Source: JBCBWG01 sp038523925 (lineage in GTDB: Bacteria; Pseudomonadota; Alphaproteobacteria; Rhizobiales; Hyphomicrobiaceae). From it: 64,000 bases of DNA. Of the stretch, positions 44,821 to 52,973 are shown in pieces; the stretch's first letter is position 1, and every line of letters starts with the position of its first letter. Made by a program: the position numbers and the translations under genes. The stretch lies in the NCBI GenBank assembly GCA_038523925.1, contig JBCBIY010000001.1, forward strand, positions 62,001 to 126,000, given 5' to 3'. The notes under the pieces are model-generated. The model had not been told where the DNA came from and made no database searches. It saw nothing but the letters and a program-made list of their open reading frames with translations.

Positions 44821-47049
44821 ATGCAGCCGGGGCTCGTCCGGATTGCGGGGCTCGTAGTAACTATGTCTCAAGGTGTCAGCCGACTTCGCGAGTTGCTCTT
44901 CGATGAAGAGACGGCGCGCATCAATAACGTCGATGATCGCGTCGATGCCATTGTCCGGCGGCTTGAGTCGGTCGAAGAGCTCACACAATCCGAACAGCGC
45001 GAGCGCGCGGCGACACTTCGCCAGATCGAACAGATTTTTGAGCGCGCCGGCACCGAGGAGCGCTTTACCACCAGCGTTGCAGGCGTCATCGACCGCGCGC
45101 TCGAAGAGGCCGAAGTTGCGCGCCACGCGCAGGTCTCGCGCGCGATGGCACCGCTTGTTGTCAGCACAATCAAGACCGAGCTGAAGAACAGCCAGGACGA
45201 GATGGTGCAGGTGCTCTACCCGATCACCGGCCGCCTCGTGCAGGCCTACGTCGCAAGCGCGATGAAGGACCTTGCCGATCAGATCAACCGGCGGCTGACG
45301 CAGAACCCGGTCTCGCTGAAGTGGCGTAGCTTCCGGACCGGCGTTCCGGTGAGTGACCTGGTGCTTGCCGACACTGAGCGCCTGGTCGTCGATGAGATCT
45401 ATATGATCCGCCGCGGCTCCGGCGAGCTGCTTGCACGCTGGCCGGGGGGTGCACAGCTCTCTAACCAGGACATCCACATGAGTGGTGTCCTGACCGCCAT
45501 CAATGAGTTCGCTGAGAACGCCTTCGAGATCGATGGCGGCAACCTGCGAAGTTTCCGCGCTGACGACTTCCAGTTCTTCTTGCGCGCCTCGCCGATGTAC
45601 CTGCTCGCCGCCCGATGCCGTGGCTCCGCCCCTGCGGCCGTCGAGCAGGTGTTCGACGAGGAATTTCTGAGCTTTCTGGCCGAGCCTGCCGTGCGTGACG
45701 TCCGGGGCGATGGTGTCGCAGATGTCGACTCGACGGACCTCGGTGTTTTTGCCGAGGGCCTCAACGAAGAGGTCGACCAACGGTATGCGAAACTGACGCC
45801 CTCCGGCTCGTCCATGGGCCTGCTTAAGGGCATCGCGGTCATCTTCCTGCTGCCGCTGCTCGCGTGGTTTGGCTGGATGGCCTTCACGAGTTGGGAGGAG
45901 TACCGCGTCCGCGAAATTGCATCCGGCGTCATCAGGTCGACTGACGGCATGGAGGGCTACCCGACGACGCTTGACGTCGGCTATCGCGGCAAGACGCTCG
46001 CGCTCTCCGGCCTGACGCCAACCGATACGGTCCGGACGACGCTCCTCTCCGACATGAAGAACGCGTTGCCCGAGACGACTGAACTTGCGAGCACGCTCAA
46101 CGTCTTGCCGACAGTCCGCGCACCTGTGCCTCCGCCGCCTGTCGATCTCACACCACTGGAACGTCAGGTGCGTAGCGTCGAGACGCGCTTGGTGCGGGAG
46201 GGGTTGTCGCGTGTGCTGCGGCGTACAGAGGTTCGCCTCGCGCAGGCTCGCGCGGAAGTCGCAGCGTTCGTCGCGGCAGACGGACCGGCGGCGCGCAAAG
46301 AGCAGGCGGCGCGTGCCCTTTCCGAAATCACGGCTGTTCAGGACCGCGTGGCGCAGTTGTCGAAGACGTCGGCTGACCCGGACACTGATCTCGCCGCACT
46401 TCAGGGCGCAACCAACGCAATCCGGTCAGCGCAACGCGATGTCGACCGCGCTTTTGCAACCGTCGCGCAGGTGCTCGGCGCGCCGATCCCGGATGCAGCC
46501 ATCGCCGCCCCGCGGACCACGGACGGCGCGCTCGATGCCGCAAGCGACCTCTCAGCCTCAGCCGAACGTCTCGCAAGCACGATCTCCGCGGTGCGTCAGG
46601 CGGGAAGCCTCAAGCTGCCAGAGCCGCAGCCGCCCCAGATCGTCCGCGAGACCGTTGCGCCCACGATCACGCCGGAAGATCGCCTCGAGACCTTCGCGCG
46701 CCGGAACGCGATCTTCTTCTCGAGCGGGACCAACTTCCGCACGCCGGATGCGGCGTTGAAAACGTTGGATGAACTCGCCGGCCTCATCAAAGCTGCGAAC
46801 CTGCCGGTGCGGGTCGTCGGCTACACCGACGAACGCGGCGGCCTCAATCGCAACAACACGCTGGCGCTTGAGCGGGCCAATGTCATCCGACTTGAGCTGG
46901 TCGATCGTGGTGTCCCGGCCAACCGGGTCGTCGCCGTTGGCCGCGCCGCCATCCGCGATCTCAGCCCGCGTGTCGGTGACCGCAGCCCTAACCGGCGCGT
47001 CGAATTCGAGATTGGCTTTACTGGCGAGTTCGAGCCGGCGGCGCAATGA
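44821..47049 (+). CDS. One-pass membrane protein: cytoplasmic roadblock/longin-like region plus periplasmic OmpA domain
   Basis: 742 aa. Residues 20-130 are coiled coil. 188-290 show a strand-helix-strand-helix pattern like roadblock/longin domains (EIYMIRRGSGELL, SGVLTAINEFAENAF, PMYLLAARCRG). One membrane helix at about 333-355 lies next to a BON-like region (361-430). A proline stretch, long helical region (445-600) and a C-terminal OmpA domain (625-735) follow, with the peptidoglycan-binding pair Asp670 and Arg685 spaced as in OmpA. ATG 44863 is an alternative start. The stop overlaps the GTPase start (ATGA). The OmpA call is firm; the roadblock/longin call is my inference. Confidence 0.85.
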   Translation: MQPGLVRIAGLVVTMSQGVSRLRELLFDEETARINNVDDRVDAIVRRLESVEELTQSEQRERAATLRQIEQIFERAGTEERFTTSVAGVIDRALEEAEVARHAQVSRAMAPLVVSTIKTELKNSQDEMVQVLYPITGRLVQAYVASAMKDLADQINRRLTQNPVSLKWRSFRTGVPVSDLVLADTERLVVDEIYMIRRGSGELLARWPGGAQLSNQDIHMSGVLTAINEFAENAFEIDGGNLRSFRADDFQFFLRASPMYLLAARCRGSAPAAVEQVFDEEFLSFLAEPAVRDVRGDGVADVDSTDLGVFAEGLNEEVDQRYAKLTPSGSSMGLLKGIAVIFLLPLLAWFGWMAFTSWEEYRVREIASGVIRSTDGMEGYPTTLDVGYRGKTLALSGLTPTDTVRTTLLSDMKNALPETTELASTLNVLPTVRAPVPPPPVDLTPLERQVRSVETRLVREGLSRVLRRTEVRLAQARAEVAAFVAADGPAARKEQAARALSEITAVQDRVAQLSKTSADPDTDLAALQGATNAIRSAQRDVDRAFATVAQVLGAPIPDAAIAAPRTTDGALDAASDLSASAERLASTISAVRQAGSLKLPEPQPPQIVRETVAPTITPEDRLETFARRNAIFFSSGTNFRTPDAALKTLDELAGLIKAANLPVRVVGYTDERGGLNRNNTLALERANVIRLELVDRGVPANRVVAVGRAAIRDLSPRVGDRSPNRRVEFEIGFTGEFEPAAQ

Positions 47050-47552
47050 TCATCCGCAAGATCATGCTGCTCGGCGAAATGGGGGTTGGCAAAACCTCGA
47101 TCGCCAACCGGCTGGTTTTCGACACCTTCTCTGGCGAATACGGCGTCTCAATCGGCAGCGACATTTACCAGTATCAGGTCGAGCCGCCGCCGGGCGACAA
47201 CCCGTTTCTGTTCAACGTCTGGGATACGGACGGCAGCTTCGGCGAGACGATCTTCAAGTCCGTCTACATCCGCGGTGCCCATGCGGCGATTATCGTCGGA
47301 GACGTCACGCGAAAACACACCATGGAGACGATGGCGCGCCTTGCGGTGCGCTTCGAAGAACAATTGCCCGGCCGCTACCTCTGCTGCGTCGTAAACAAGA
47401 TTGATCTGCTGCCGGAGGGCGAGGCGCCGTCGCTGCCGGAGCGGCTCGTCTCCCGCGGGCTGCCATACGTGACGACAAGTGCGCGTACGGGCGAGAATGT
47501 GCGCGAGACGTTCGCAACGGCGGCCGAGACCATCGTCAGGCGCGGACAATGA
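47046..47552 (+). CDS. Ras/Rab-like small GTPase
   Basis: 168 aa, a single G domain. G1 GEMGVGKTS (residues 10-18), switch I with SIG in place of TIG (Ser35), G3 WDTDG (59-63) followed by SF where Ras-like proteins have QE, G4 NKID (117-120), and G5 TSA (144-146). The catalytic glutamine is thus missing, which predicts slow intrinsic hydrolysis and a need for a partner. No lipidation cysteine at the C-terminus. ATGA overlaps on both sides tie it to the OmpA protein and the kinase. Confidence 0.93.
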   Translation: MIIRKIMLLGEMGVGKTSIANRLVFDTFSGEYGVSIGSDIYQYQVEPPPGDNPFLFNVWDTDGSFGETIFKSVYIRGAHAAIIVGDVTRKHTMETMARLAVRFEEQLPGRYLCCVVNKIDLLPEGEAPSLPERLVSRGLPYVTTSARTGENVRETFATAAETIVRRGQ

Positions 47553-48724
47553 GACGGGGCCCCGACAGCGTCCTCAACGATGCCCTGCAGCACGCATGCG
47601 ATATGTTTGCGGAGAACGCGACGCTCGCGTTCATCTGGGTGTCGCCTGATATGACGGTCGTCTCAACATTCGGCGAGCTCGCGTCGTTTGTGCCGCCGGG
47701 CGTCGCGCTCACCGATAGCGTGCCGGTGTTGTTTGGCTATGAGGATGATCTCGCAGCCCTCCAGGACCATCCCGAGCAAACGCTTGAGATTCCGAACATC
47801 TCGATCGTCACCGGCCGCGAACAGAAGCCACGGCTCAATCTCTCGGCCCGATGGTCGGCGCCGCGCCAGCAATACTTGATCCTCGTCGCCCGCGCGCTCA
47901 GCCGGGCCGCGCTTGAGCAGGAACTGCAGACGCAGGTCCGCGGCCGCCGGATGGCGGAGATGATGCTTCTGGAACAAGCCCAGGACATTCGCGAGACAAA
48001 CCGTGCGCTCGCCGAGGTCAACCGCGACCTTGCCGAATTCGCCCACGTCGTCAGCCACGACCTCAAGGCGCCGATGCGGGCGCTGCGTTACTTCGCCGAT
48101 GATCTCGAGAGCAGCCTGTCCGATCCCGATGCCGGCGATCCGCGCGATCACCTGGCGCGGCTCAAAGGTCAGTCGCGGCGCATGACGACGATGCTGAGTA
48201 GCCTCCTTTCGTACGCCAGGCTCGAACGGAAGGAAGAGGCGGTCGATCAGGTCGACACGGGAACGCTGGTCGCGGAAGTGATCGCTTCGTTGCCCGTGCC
48301 TGCCAACGCGCAAGTCTCGGTCGAGGGGGACTGGCCAACCCTCATGACCATCGGCGCCCAGCTCGATCTCGTCGTGCGCAATCTGATTGAGAACGCGCTC
48401 AAATACTGTGATCGCGCGGCAGGCCGCGTCACCGTCTCAGGTGCCGGAGACGCTGAAACGCTCACCATCACCGTTGCCGATAATGGGCCCGGCATTTCAC
48501 TCGAGTATCAGGACGCGGTGTTCCGTCCGTTTGCGCAGCTCCCCGACGAGAGCGGCGCGCCACCGCTGGATGAGAACAGTTCCGGCATGGGCCTCGCGCT
48601 GGTCAAACGCGCGGTCGAGACAGCCGGCGGCACCATCGAGATCACATCCGACCCTGCCAATCGTCCCGGCACGGTTTTTACGGTTGTGTGGCCGTCTGAA
48701 AAAGAGGCAGAGTCGCAGGGCTGA
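47549..48724 (+). CDS. PAS-like histidine kinase of the GTPase row
   Basis: 391-aa soluble kinase. Residues about 25-115 look like a PAS-type sensor; a helical linker leads to HisKA with FAHVVSHDLKAPMR (His170), then HATPase_c with RNLIENALKY, ADNGPGIS and SSGMGLALVKRA. The HisKA motif is of the phytochrome-kinase type (SHDLKAP). There is no membrane segment, so it must sense inside the cell, possibly the GTPase state. ATG overlaps the GTPase stop. A single-domain regulator follows. Confidence 0.92.
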   Translation: MRRGPDSVLNDALQHACDMFAENATLAFIWVSPDMTVVSTFGELASFVPPGVALTDSVPVLFGYEDDLAALQDHPEQTLEIPNISIVTGREQKPRLNLSARWSAPRQQYLILVARALSRAALEQELQTQVRGRRMAEMMLLEQAQDIRETNRALAEVNRDLAEFAHVVSHDLKAPMRALRYFADDLESSLSDPDAGDPRDHLARLKGQSRRMTTMLSSLLSYARLERKEEAVDQVDTGTLVAEVIASLPVPANAQVSVEGDWPTLMTIGAQLDLVVRNLIENALKYCDRAAGRVTVSGAGDAETLTITVADNGPGISLEYQDAVFRPFAQLPDESGAPPLDENSSGMGLALVKRAVETAGGTIEITSDPANRPGTVFTVVWPSEKEAESQG

Positions 48725-48737
48725 AGCTCATCCGGGT

Positions 48738-48863
48738 ATGGTAACGTCGCCTGACCCGATGAATGCGGCGACAAACACTGCCGCGAGATCTGATACGGTG
48801 ACCACACATCCACCTGAACGGGTTGAGTTCGCTGCAAGGGATGCCGAGCGGTTGAGGGCGTGA
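48738..48863 (+). CDS. Possible 41-aa small protein between kinase and regulator
   Basis: A short open frame starts at ATG 48738 and its TGA overlaps a possible GTG start (48860) of the regulator as GTGA. The peptide is polar and has no recognisable domain, and no good ribosome-binding site precedes it. It may be only spacer, or a coupling leader for the regulator. Confidence 0.2.
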   Translation: MVTSPDPMNAATNTAARSDTVTTHPPERVEFAARDAERLRA

Positions 48864-48892
48864 CGCCCAGTCAAGAGGGTAGGGAGCGACGG

Positions 48893-49372
48893 ATGTCTTC
48901 ATCGATCAAGCAGGGCGCCGGCAGCCAGATCCTGGCCGACCGTCACGACGCGACTCAGGGCATCAGCGACTTTGCATCTCTGTCGGACATCCTGGTCGTC
49001 GAGGACAACCCGATCGATGGCGACCGCATGCGTGCGACGCTACATCTGTCCGTTGGCCGGCACGCCAAGATCCGGCGTGCTGAAACGCTTGCGTCAGCGC
49101 TCGACCGTGTGATCGAGCAGGTCCCGGATCTCGTCATCCTCGACGACTATCTGAAGCCGAACGACACGGCCTCAGACACGATCCCGTTCCTGCGCCGCGC
49201 CGGCTACGAAGGCCCGATCATTGTCATTAGCGGCGAAGTCAACCGCACGCGGCGCATGGAGCTCGTCAAAATCGGTGCCTCTGACGTCCTCCATAAAGAC
49301 GACGTCGATAGTGTGCAGATCGCAGCCGCGCTTGATCGCGTCCTGAAGGCCGGATCGCAGCCGACCGCCTGA
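48893..49372 (+). CDS. Single-domain response regulator of the GTPase row
   Basis: 159 aa: about 30 flexible residues, then a receiver domain with ILVVEDN (acidic pocket Glu37, Asp38), the phosphoacceptor Asp84 in VILDDYLKP, Ser113 in VISGE and Lys135 in LHKDD. No output domain, so it acts by protein contact or as a phosphate relay/sink for the kinase. ATG 48893 has AGGGAG 6 bp upstream; GTG 48860 is an in-frame alternative. Similar to Rcp-type regulators that pair with phytochrome-like kinases. Confidence 0.9.
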   Translation: MSSSIKQGAGSQILADRHDATQGISDFASLSDILVVEDNPIDGDRMRATLHLSVGRHAKIRRAETLASALDRVIEQVPDLVILDDYLKPNDTASDTIPFLRRAGYEGPIIVISGEVNRTRRMELVKIGASDVLHKDDVDSVQIAAALDRVLKAGSQPTA

Positions 49373-49401
49373 GCCCAGTGCACGCGCCGCCGCGCGTCGG
49401 C

Positions 49402-50652
49402 TCAAGCGCTGTAGTCGCGCTCATCGGCAATGACCTTGCCGTCGTTCGGCAGGCTTCCGCGCTCGGTGAGCGTTACGTCGCCCTTCATCTTCGTCACATC
49501 CTGTAGGGTCTCGGCGATGCGCGCGATAAGCGCTGCATCCTTGCCGTCGGATTCTGCGTGTAGCGTCATCACATCGCGATCATCGGCGCGGGCAACAACC
49601 AAGCGCAGGCGGCCGAGTTCCGGATGGCGCTTGCCGACTTCTGCGATTTGCTCGGCGTGCACGAACATGCCTTTGATCTTAGTCGTCTGGTCAGCGCGGC
49701 CGAGCCAACCCTTGATCCGCATGTTGGTTCGCCCGCACGGGCTTTCGCCTGGCAGGACTGCGGAGAGGTCGCCGGTCGCGAGCCGGAACATCGGGTAGTC
49801 GCGATTGAGCGTGGTGACGACGACTTCGCCGACGTCGCCGTCCGGCACCGGGTCGCCCGTGCCGGGCTTCACGATCTCGACGATCGCGCCCTCGTCGACG
49901 ATCATGCCTTCGAGCGCCGAACTCTCGTAGGCGATGATGCCGAGATCGGCGGTTGCGTAGGTCTGGAAAACATCGATGCCGCGCGCCTGATAGTCCTGGC
50001 GCAGCGACGGGAACAGCGCGCCACCGGACACCATTGCCCGCTTGAAGCTCGTCACCTCGCGGCCGGCCTCTGACGCTTTGTCGAGCAGGATCTTGAGCGA
50101 ATCCGGCACGCCGATAAACGCGGTCGGTTGCAGATGCTGGATCGCTTCGATCTGCTGTTCGGTGTTACCGGGGCCTGCCGGAAAGACGGCGCAGCCAATC
50201 GCACGGGCGCCTGCGTCCAGGATCCACCCTCCGGGCGTCAGGTGATAGGAGAACGTGTTATGGACGAGATCACCCTTCCGGAATCCCGCCGCATAGAGCG
50301 CCCGCGCCGAACGCCACCAGTCATCGCCGCGCCCCTCGGGCTCGAAGATCGGGCCTGGCGAGAGAAACGCGCGCATCATGTCGCCGGCCGGTGCCGTCGC
50401 GAACCCGCCGAACGGCGGTGATTCTGACTGAAGGTCTTTCAGCGCCGCCTTCCTGAGAACCGGCAGCGTTGCGAGCGCCGCCCGCGTGTCGATGTCGGTC
50501 GGCACGATGTGCGCGAGATGTTTCGCCCAGCCCGGTGCATGGGACTTCGCGCGATCAAGGATGTCCGGAAGCAACCCGAAAATCGCCTTCTCGCGCGACT
50601 TCTGGGTGCGCGTTTCAAGCCCGTCGAAGTGTTGCTTGCCGGTTTCCGTCAT
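49402..50652 (-). CDS. PaaK-like CoA ligase (AMP-binding)
   Basis: 416-aa ANL-type enzyme of the phenylacetate-CoA ligase (PaaK) branch: FLSPGPIFEPEG, SGGALFPSLRQ, YATADLGIIAYE, GEVVVTTLNRDYPMFRLATGD and GRADQTTKIKGMFVHAEQI match the family in order. Acids of aromatic or other type are the likely substrates. It converges with the response-regulator gene and is divergent from the DUF808 gene; in related bacteria such ligases often sit next to liv-type transporters, as here. Confidence 0.88.
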   Translation of the reverse strand: MTETGKQHFDGLETRTQKSREKAIFGLLPDILDRAKSHAPGWAKHLAHIVPTDIDTRAALATLPVLRKAALKDLQSESPPFGGFATAPAGDMMRAFLSPGPIFEPEGRGDDWWRSARALYAAGFRKGDLVHNTFSYHLTPGGWILDAGARAIGCAVFPAGPGNTEQQIEAIQHLQPTAFIGVPDSLKILLDKASEAGREVTSFKRAMVSGGALFPSLRQDYQARGIDVFQTYATADLGIIAYESSALEGMIVDEGAIVEIVKPGTGDPVPDGDVGEVVVTTLNRDYPMFRLATGDLSAVLPGESPCGRTNMRIKGWLGRADQTTKIKGMFVHAEQIAEVGKRHPELGRLRLVVARADDRDVMTLHAESDGKDAALIARIAETLQDVTKMKGDVTLTERGSLPNDGKVIADERDYSA

Positions 50653-50880
50653 TCTGCTGGCGCCCTTCTGTTGCTCATCCCCGCGCCAGTTAGGTCAAGG
50701 TTGGCGCGGCGATCAACGGGTTCTGCGTCATGCAAAGTGGTGTGGCGAGGGATCGAAAGGCGGCGCACCGCGTTCAAGCAATCGTTGGATTAGGCGAAGG
50801 GCTTGCGGGCGGGGGCCGATCAGCGCCATACCGCGTGAACAGATCGATTGTTAGAACGGCGCTGAGAGACCGGGCACATC
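50653..50880. promoter_or_regulatory. Divergent intergenic region (PaaK-like / DUF808)
   Basis: 228 bp without a credible gene, shared by two divergently transcribed genes. No promoter boxes or operator palindrome stand out. Confidence 0.3.
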
Positions 50881-51891
50881 ATGAGCGGACTACTTGCACT
50901 CCTCGACGATATCGCAGCGCTGACGAAACTCGCAGCAACGCAGATCGACGACATCACGGCCCAGGCCGCGAAGGCGAGCGCCAAGGCGGCTGGCGTCGTC
51001 ATCGACGATAGCGCGGTGACGCCCAAGTATGTCGTGGGGCTGCCGGCAGCGCGCGAATTGCCGATCGTCTGGCAAATCGCGCGCGCCTCATTCTTCAACA
51101 AGCTTGTGATCCTTCTGCCCGCCGCGCTTCTTTTAAAGGCGTTTGCGCCGTGGCTGATCACGCCACTTCTCATGATCGGCGGGCTCTATCTCTGTTTCGA
51201 GGGGGCTGAGAAAGTCTGGCACGTGTTGTCGCCCGGCGAGCATCACGGGTCCGAAGCTCAAAAGGCGGCAGCCAAGGGCACGGACAAGGCCCAGCCGATC
51301 GATGCGGCACATCTCGAGAAGACCCGCGTCGCAGGCGCCATCAAAACCGACTTCATCCTGTCAGCCGAGATCATGACGATCGCGCTCTCCGCAATCGAGG
51401 CCGACAATTGGATTACGATTGCCGCCACACTCGCCGTCGTGGCCGTGCTGATCACGGCCGTCGTCTACGGCGTTGTCGCGCTGCTGGTCAAAGCCGACGA
51501 CTTCGGACTTAAGATCAGCCAGACTGCACATTTCGAGGCAACGCGCGCCTTCGGCCGCGGTATCGTCCGCGCGATGCCGTCCGTGCTGGCGTTCATCTCA
51601 ACCGTCGGCACGCTTGCAATGCTCTGGGTCGGCGGCAACATCCTGACGCATGGGCTTGCGGTGCTTGGGTACCCGGGCATTGAGAACGCGTTTTACGGCC
51701 TCGCCACGACAGTGGCGTCTGCGATGCCGGACGGTGTGGCAGGCATCTTCAAGTGGATCGTGAAGGCGACCTGCGATGGCATCTTCGGCCTGATCGCCGG
51801 CCTGATCCTGATCCCAATCGTCACCACAATCCTAGCGCCCGCCTACCGCGCGCTTGCCGGAACGCCGAAGACCGAAACCGCCGGTCATTGA
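50881..51891 (+). CDS. DUF808 family membrane protein
   Basis: 336 aa, beginning MSGLLALLDDIAALTKLAA and continuing DDITAQAAKASAKAAGVVID, which is the clear DUF808 signature (YedI-like). Several membrane segments follow. Family function is unknown. It is transcribed alone, opposite in direction to the liv-type operon that follows. The 228-bp region before it has no clear gene. Confidence 0.9.
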   Translation: MSGLLALLDDIAALTKLAATQIDDITAQAAKASAKAAGVVIDDSAVTPKYVVGLPAARELPIVWQIARASFFNKLVILLPAALLLKAFAPWLITPLLMIGGLYLCFEGAEKVWHVLSPGEHHGSEAQKAAAKGTDKAQPIDAAHLEKTRVAGAIKTDFILSAEIMTIALSAIEADNWITIAATLAVVAVLITAVVYGVVALLVKADDFGLKISQTAHFEATRAFGRGIVRAMPSVLAFISTVGTLAMLWVGGNILTHGLAVLGYPGIENAFYGLATTVASAMPDGVAGIFKWIVKATCDGIFGLIAGLILIPIVTTILAPAYRALAGTPKTETAGH

Positions 51892-52008
51892 TGCTGGTCG
51901 TTGGGCCGCCCATCGCGCTTTCGACCGCGCGCCAGGCCGGTCGTCAGACGCATGCGGCGCCGGCAGCGCTTCGCGTGCGATGACGCCGAGCCGAGCCCCG
52001 CCAGCACT

Positions 52009-52863
52009 TTAGGCGAGCCAGCGCTTGCGGCGCTTGTAGCTTTTGACTTCGCGGAAGCTGCGTTTGTCGCCGCCGGAGACGCCGAGGTAGAACTCTTTGA
52101 CATCCTCGTTGGAGGTGAGGTCGGCCTGCGTGCCGTCCATGACGACGCGGCCGCTCTCGAGGATGTAGCCGTACTGCGCGTAGCGAAGCGCGACGTTGGT
52201 GTTTTGCTCAGCCAACAGGACGGAAACGCCCTGCTCCTCGTTGATCTTTTTGGTGATTTCGAAGATCAGCTCGACAAGCTGCGGGGCAAGACCCATCGAC
52301 GGCTCATCGAGCAGCATCATCTTCGGCCGGCTCATGAGGGCGCGGCCGATGGCGCACATCTGCTGCTCGCCGCCGGATGTGTAGCCCGCAAGTGACTTCC
52401 GCCGCTCCTTCAGGCGCGGGAAGTACTCATAGACCATCTCGAGGTCCCGCTTGATGGCGCTTGACCCGTCACGGCGGGTGTAGGCCCCGGTCATCAGGTT
52501 TTCTTCGATGGTCAGGTGTTCAAAGCAGTGGCGGCCTTCCATTACCTGAATGCAGCCGCGCTTGACGAGGTCGTTCGCCGACAGCTTGTCGACGCGATCG
52601 CCAAAAAACTCGATCGACCCTTTGGTGACATCGCCGCGCTCGGCGCGCAGCAGGTTCGAAATCGCCTTTAGTGTTGTTGTCTTGCCGGCCCCGTTGGCGC
52701 CGAGGATTGCGACGATGCCGCCCTTGGGCACCTCAAGCGAAACACCCTTCAAGACGAGGATCACGTGGTCGTAGATGACCTCGATGTTGTTGACCTTGAG
52801 AATGGGCGCGGCGGCTGGGGCGGCGGTTGCAGAACCTGGCTTGTCGAGCGTGTCGGTCGTCAT
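52009..52863 (-). CDS. livF: Liv-type ABC transporter ATP-binding protein (LivF type)
   Basis: 284-aa ATPase of the branched-chain amino-acid family. Walker A GANGAGKTT, signature TSGGEQQM, Walker B MMLLDEPSMGL and the LivF-type switch LLAEQNTNVAL are intact. ATG 52863 has AGGA 8 bp upstream; ATG 52872 is an alternative. Last gene of the operon, separated from the binding-protein gene by two hairpins. Confidence 0.92.
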   Translation of the reverse strand: MTTDTLDKPGSATAAPAAAPILKVNNIEVIYDHVILVLKGVSLEVPKGGIVAILGANGAGKTTTLKAISNLLRAERGDVTKGSIEFFGDRVDKLSANDLVKRGCIQVMEGRHCFEHLTIEENLMTGAYTRRDGSSAIKRDLEMVYEYFPRLKERRKSLAGYTSGGEQQMCAIGRALMSRPKMMLLDEPSMGLAPQLVELIFEITKKINEEQGVSVLLAEQNTNVALRYAQYGYILESGRVVMDGTQADLTSNEDVKEFYLGVSGGDKRSFREVKSYKRRKRWLA

Positions 52864-52885
52864 GGCGGTCATCCTGAAAGGGAAA

Positions 52886-52916
52886 CCCCCGCCACAGGCC
52901 GGGCGTGTGACGGGGG
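52886..52916 (-). terminator. Terminator-like hairpin between livK and livF
   Basis: On the minus strand CCCCCG and CACA pair with TGTG and CGGGGG around a 9-nt loop, followed by TTTCCCTTT. It lies after the livK-type gene and only about 20 bp before livF, so it probably causes partial termination. Confidence 0.65.
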
Positions 52917-52938
52917 CATGTCAGTCGGTTGAGGCAGG

Positions 52939-52961
52939 GCCGAAGCCGCGGTGGCTCCGGC
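52939..52961 (-). terminator. First hairpin after the livK-type gene
   Basis: GCCGGAGCC pairs with GGCTTCGGC (9 bp, one G-T) around a 5-nt loop, 12 bp after the livK stop on the minus strand. Together with the hairpin at 52886 it forms a tandem structure that may protect the livK message. Confidence 0.5.
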
Positions 52962-52973
52962 TCTGCAAGCCAA

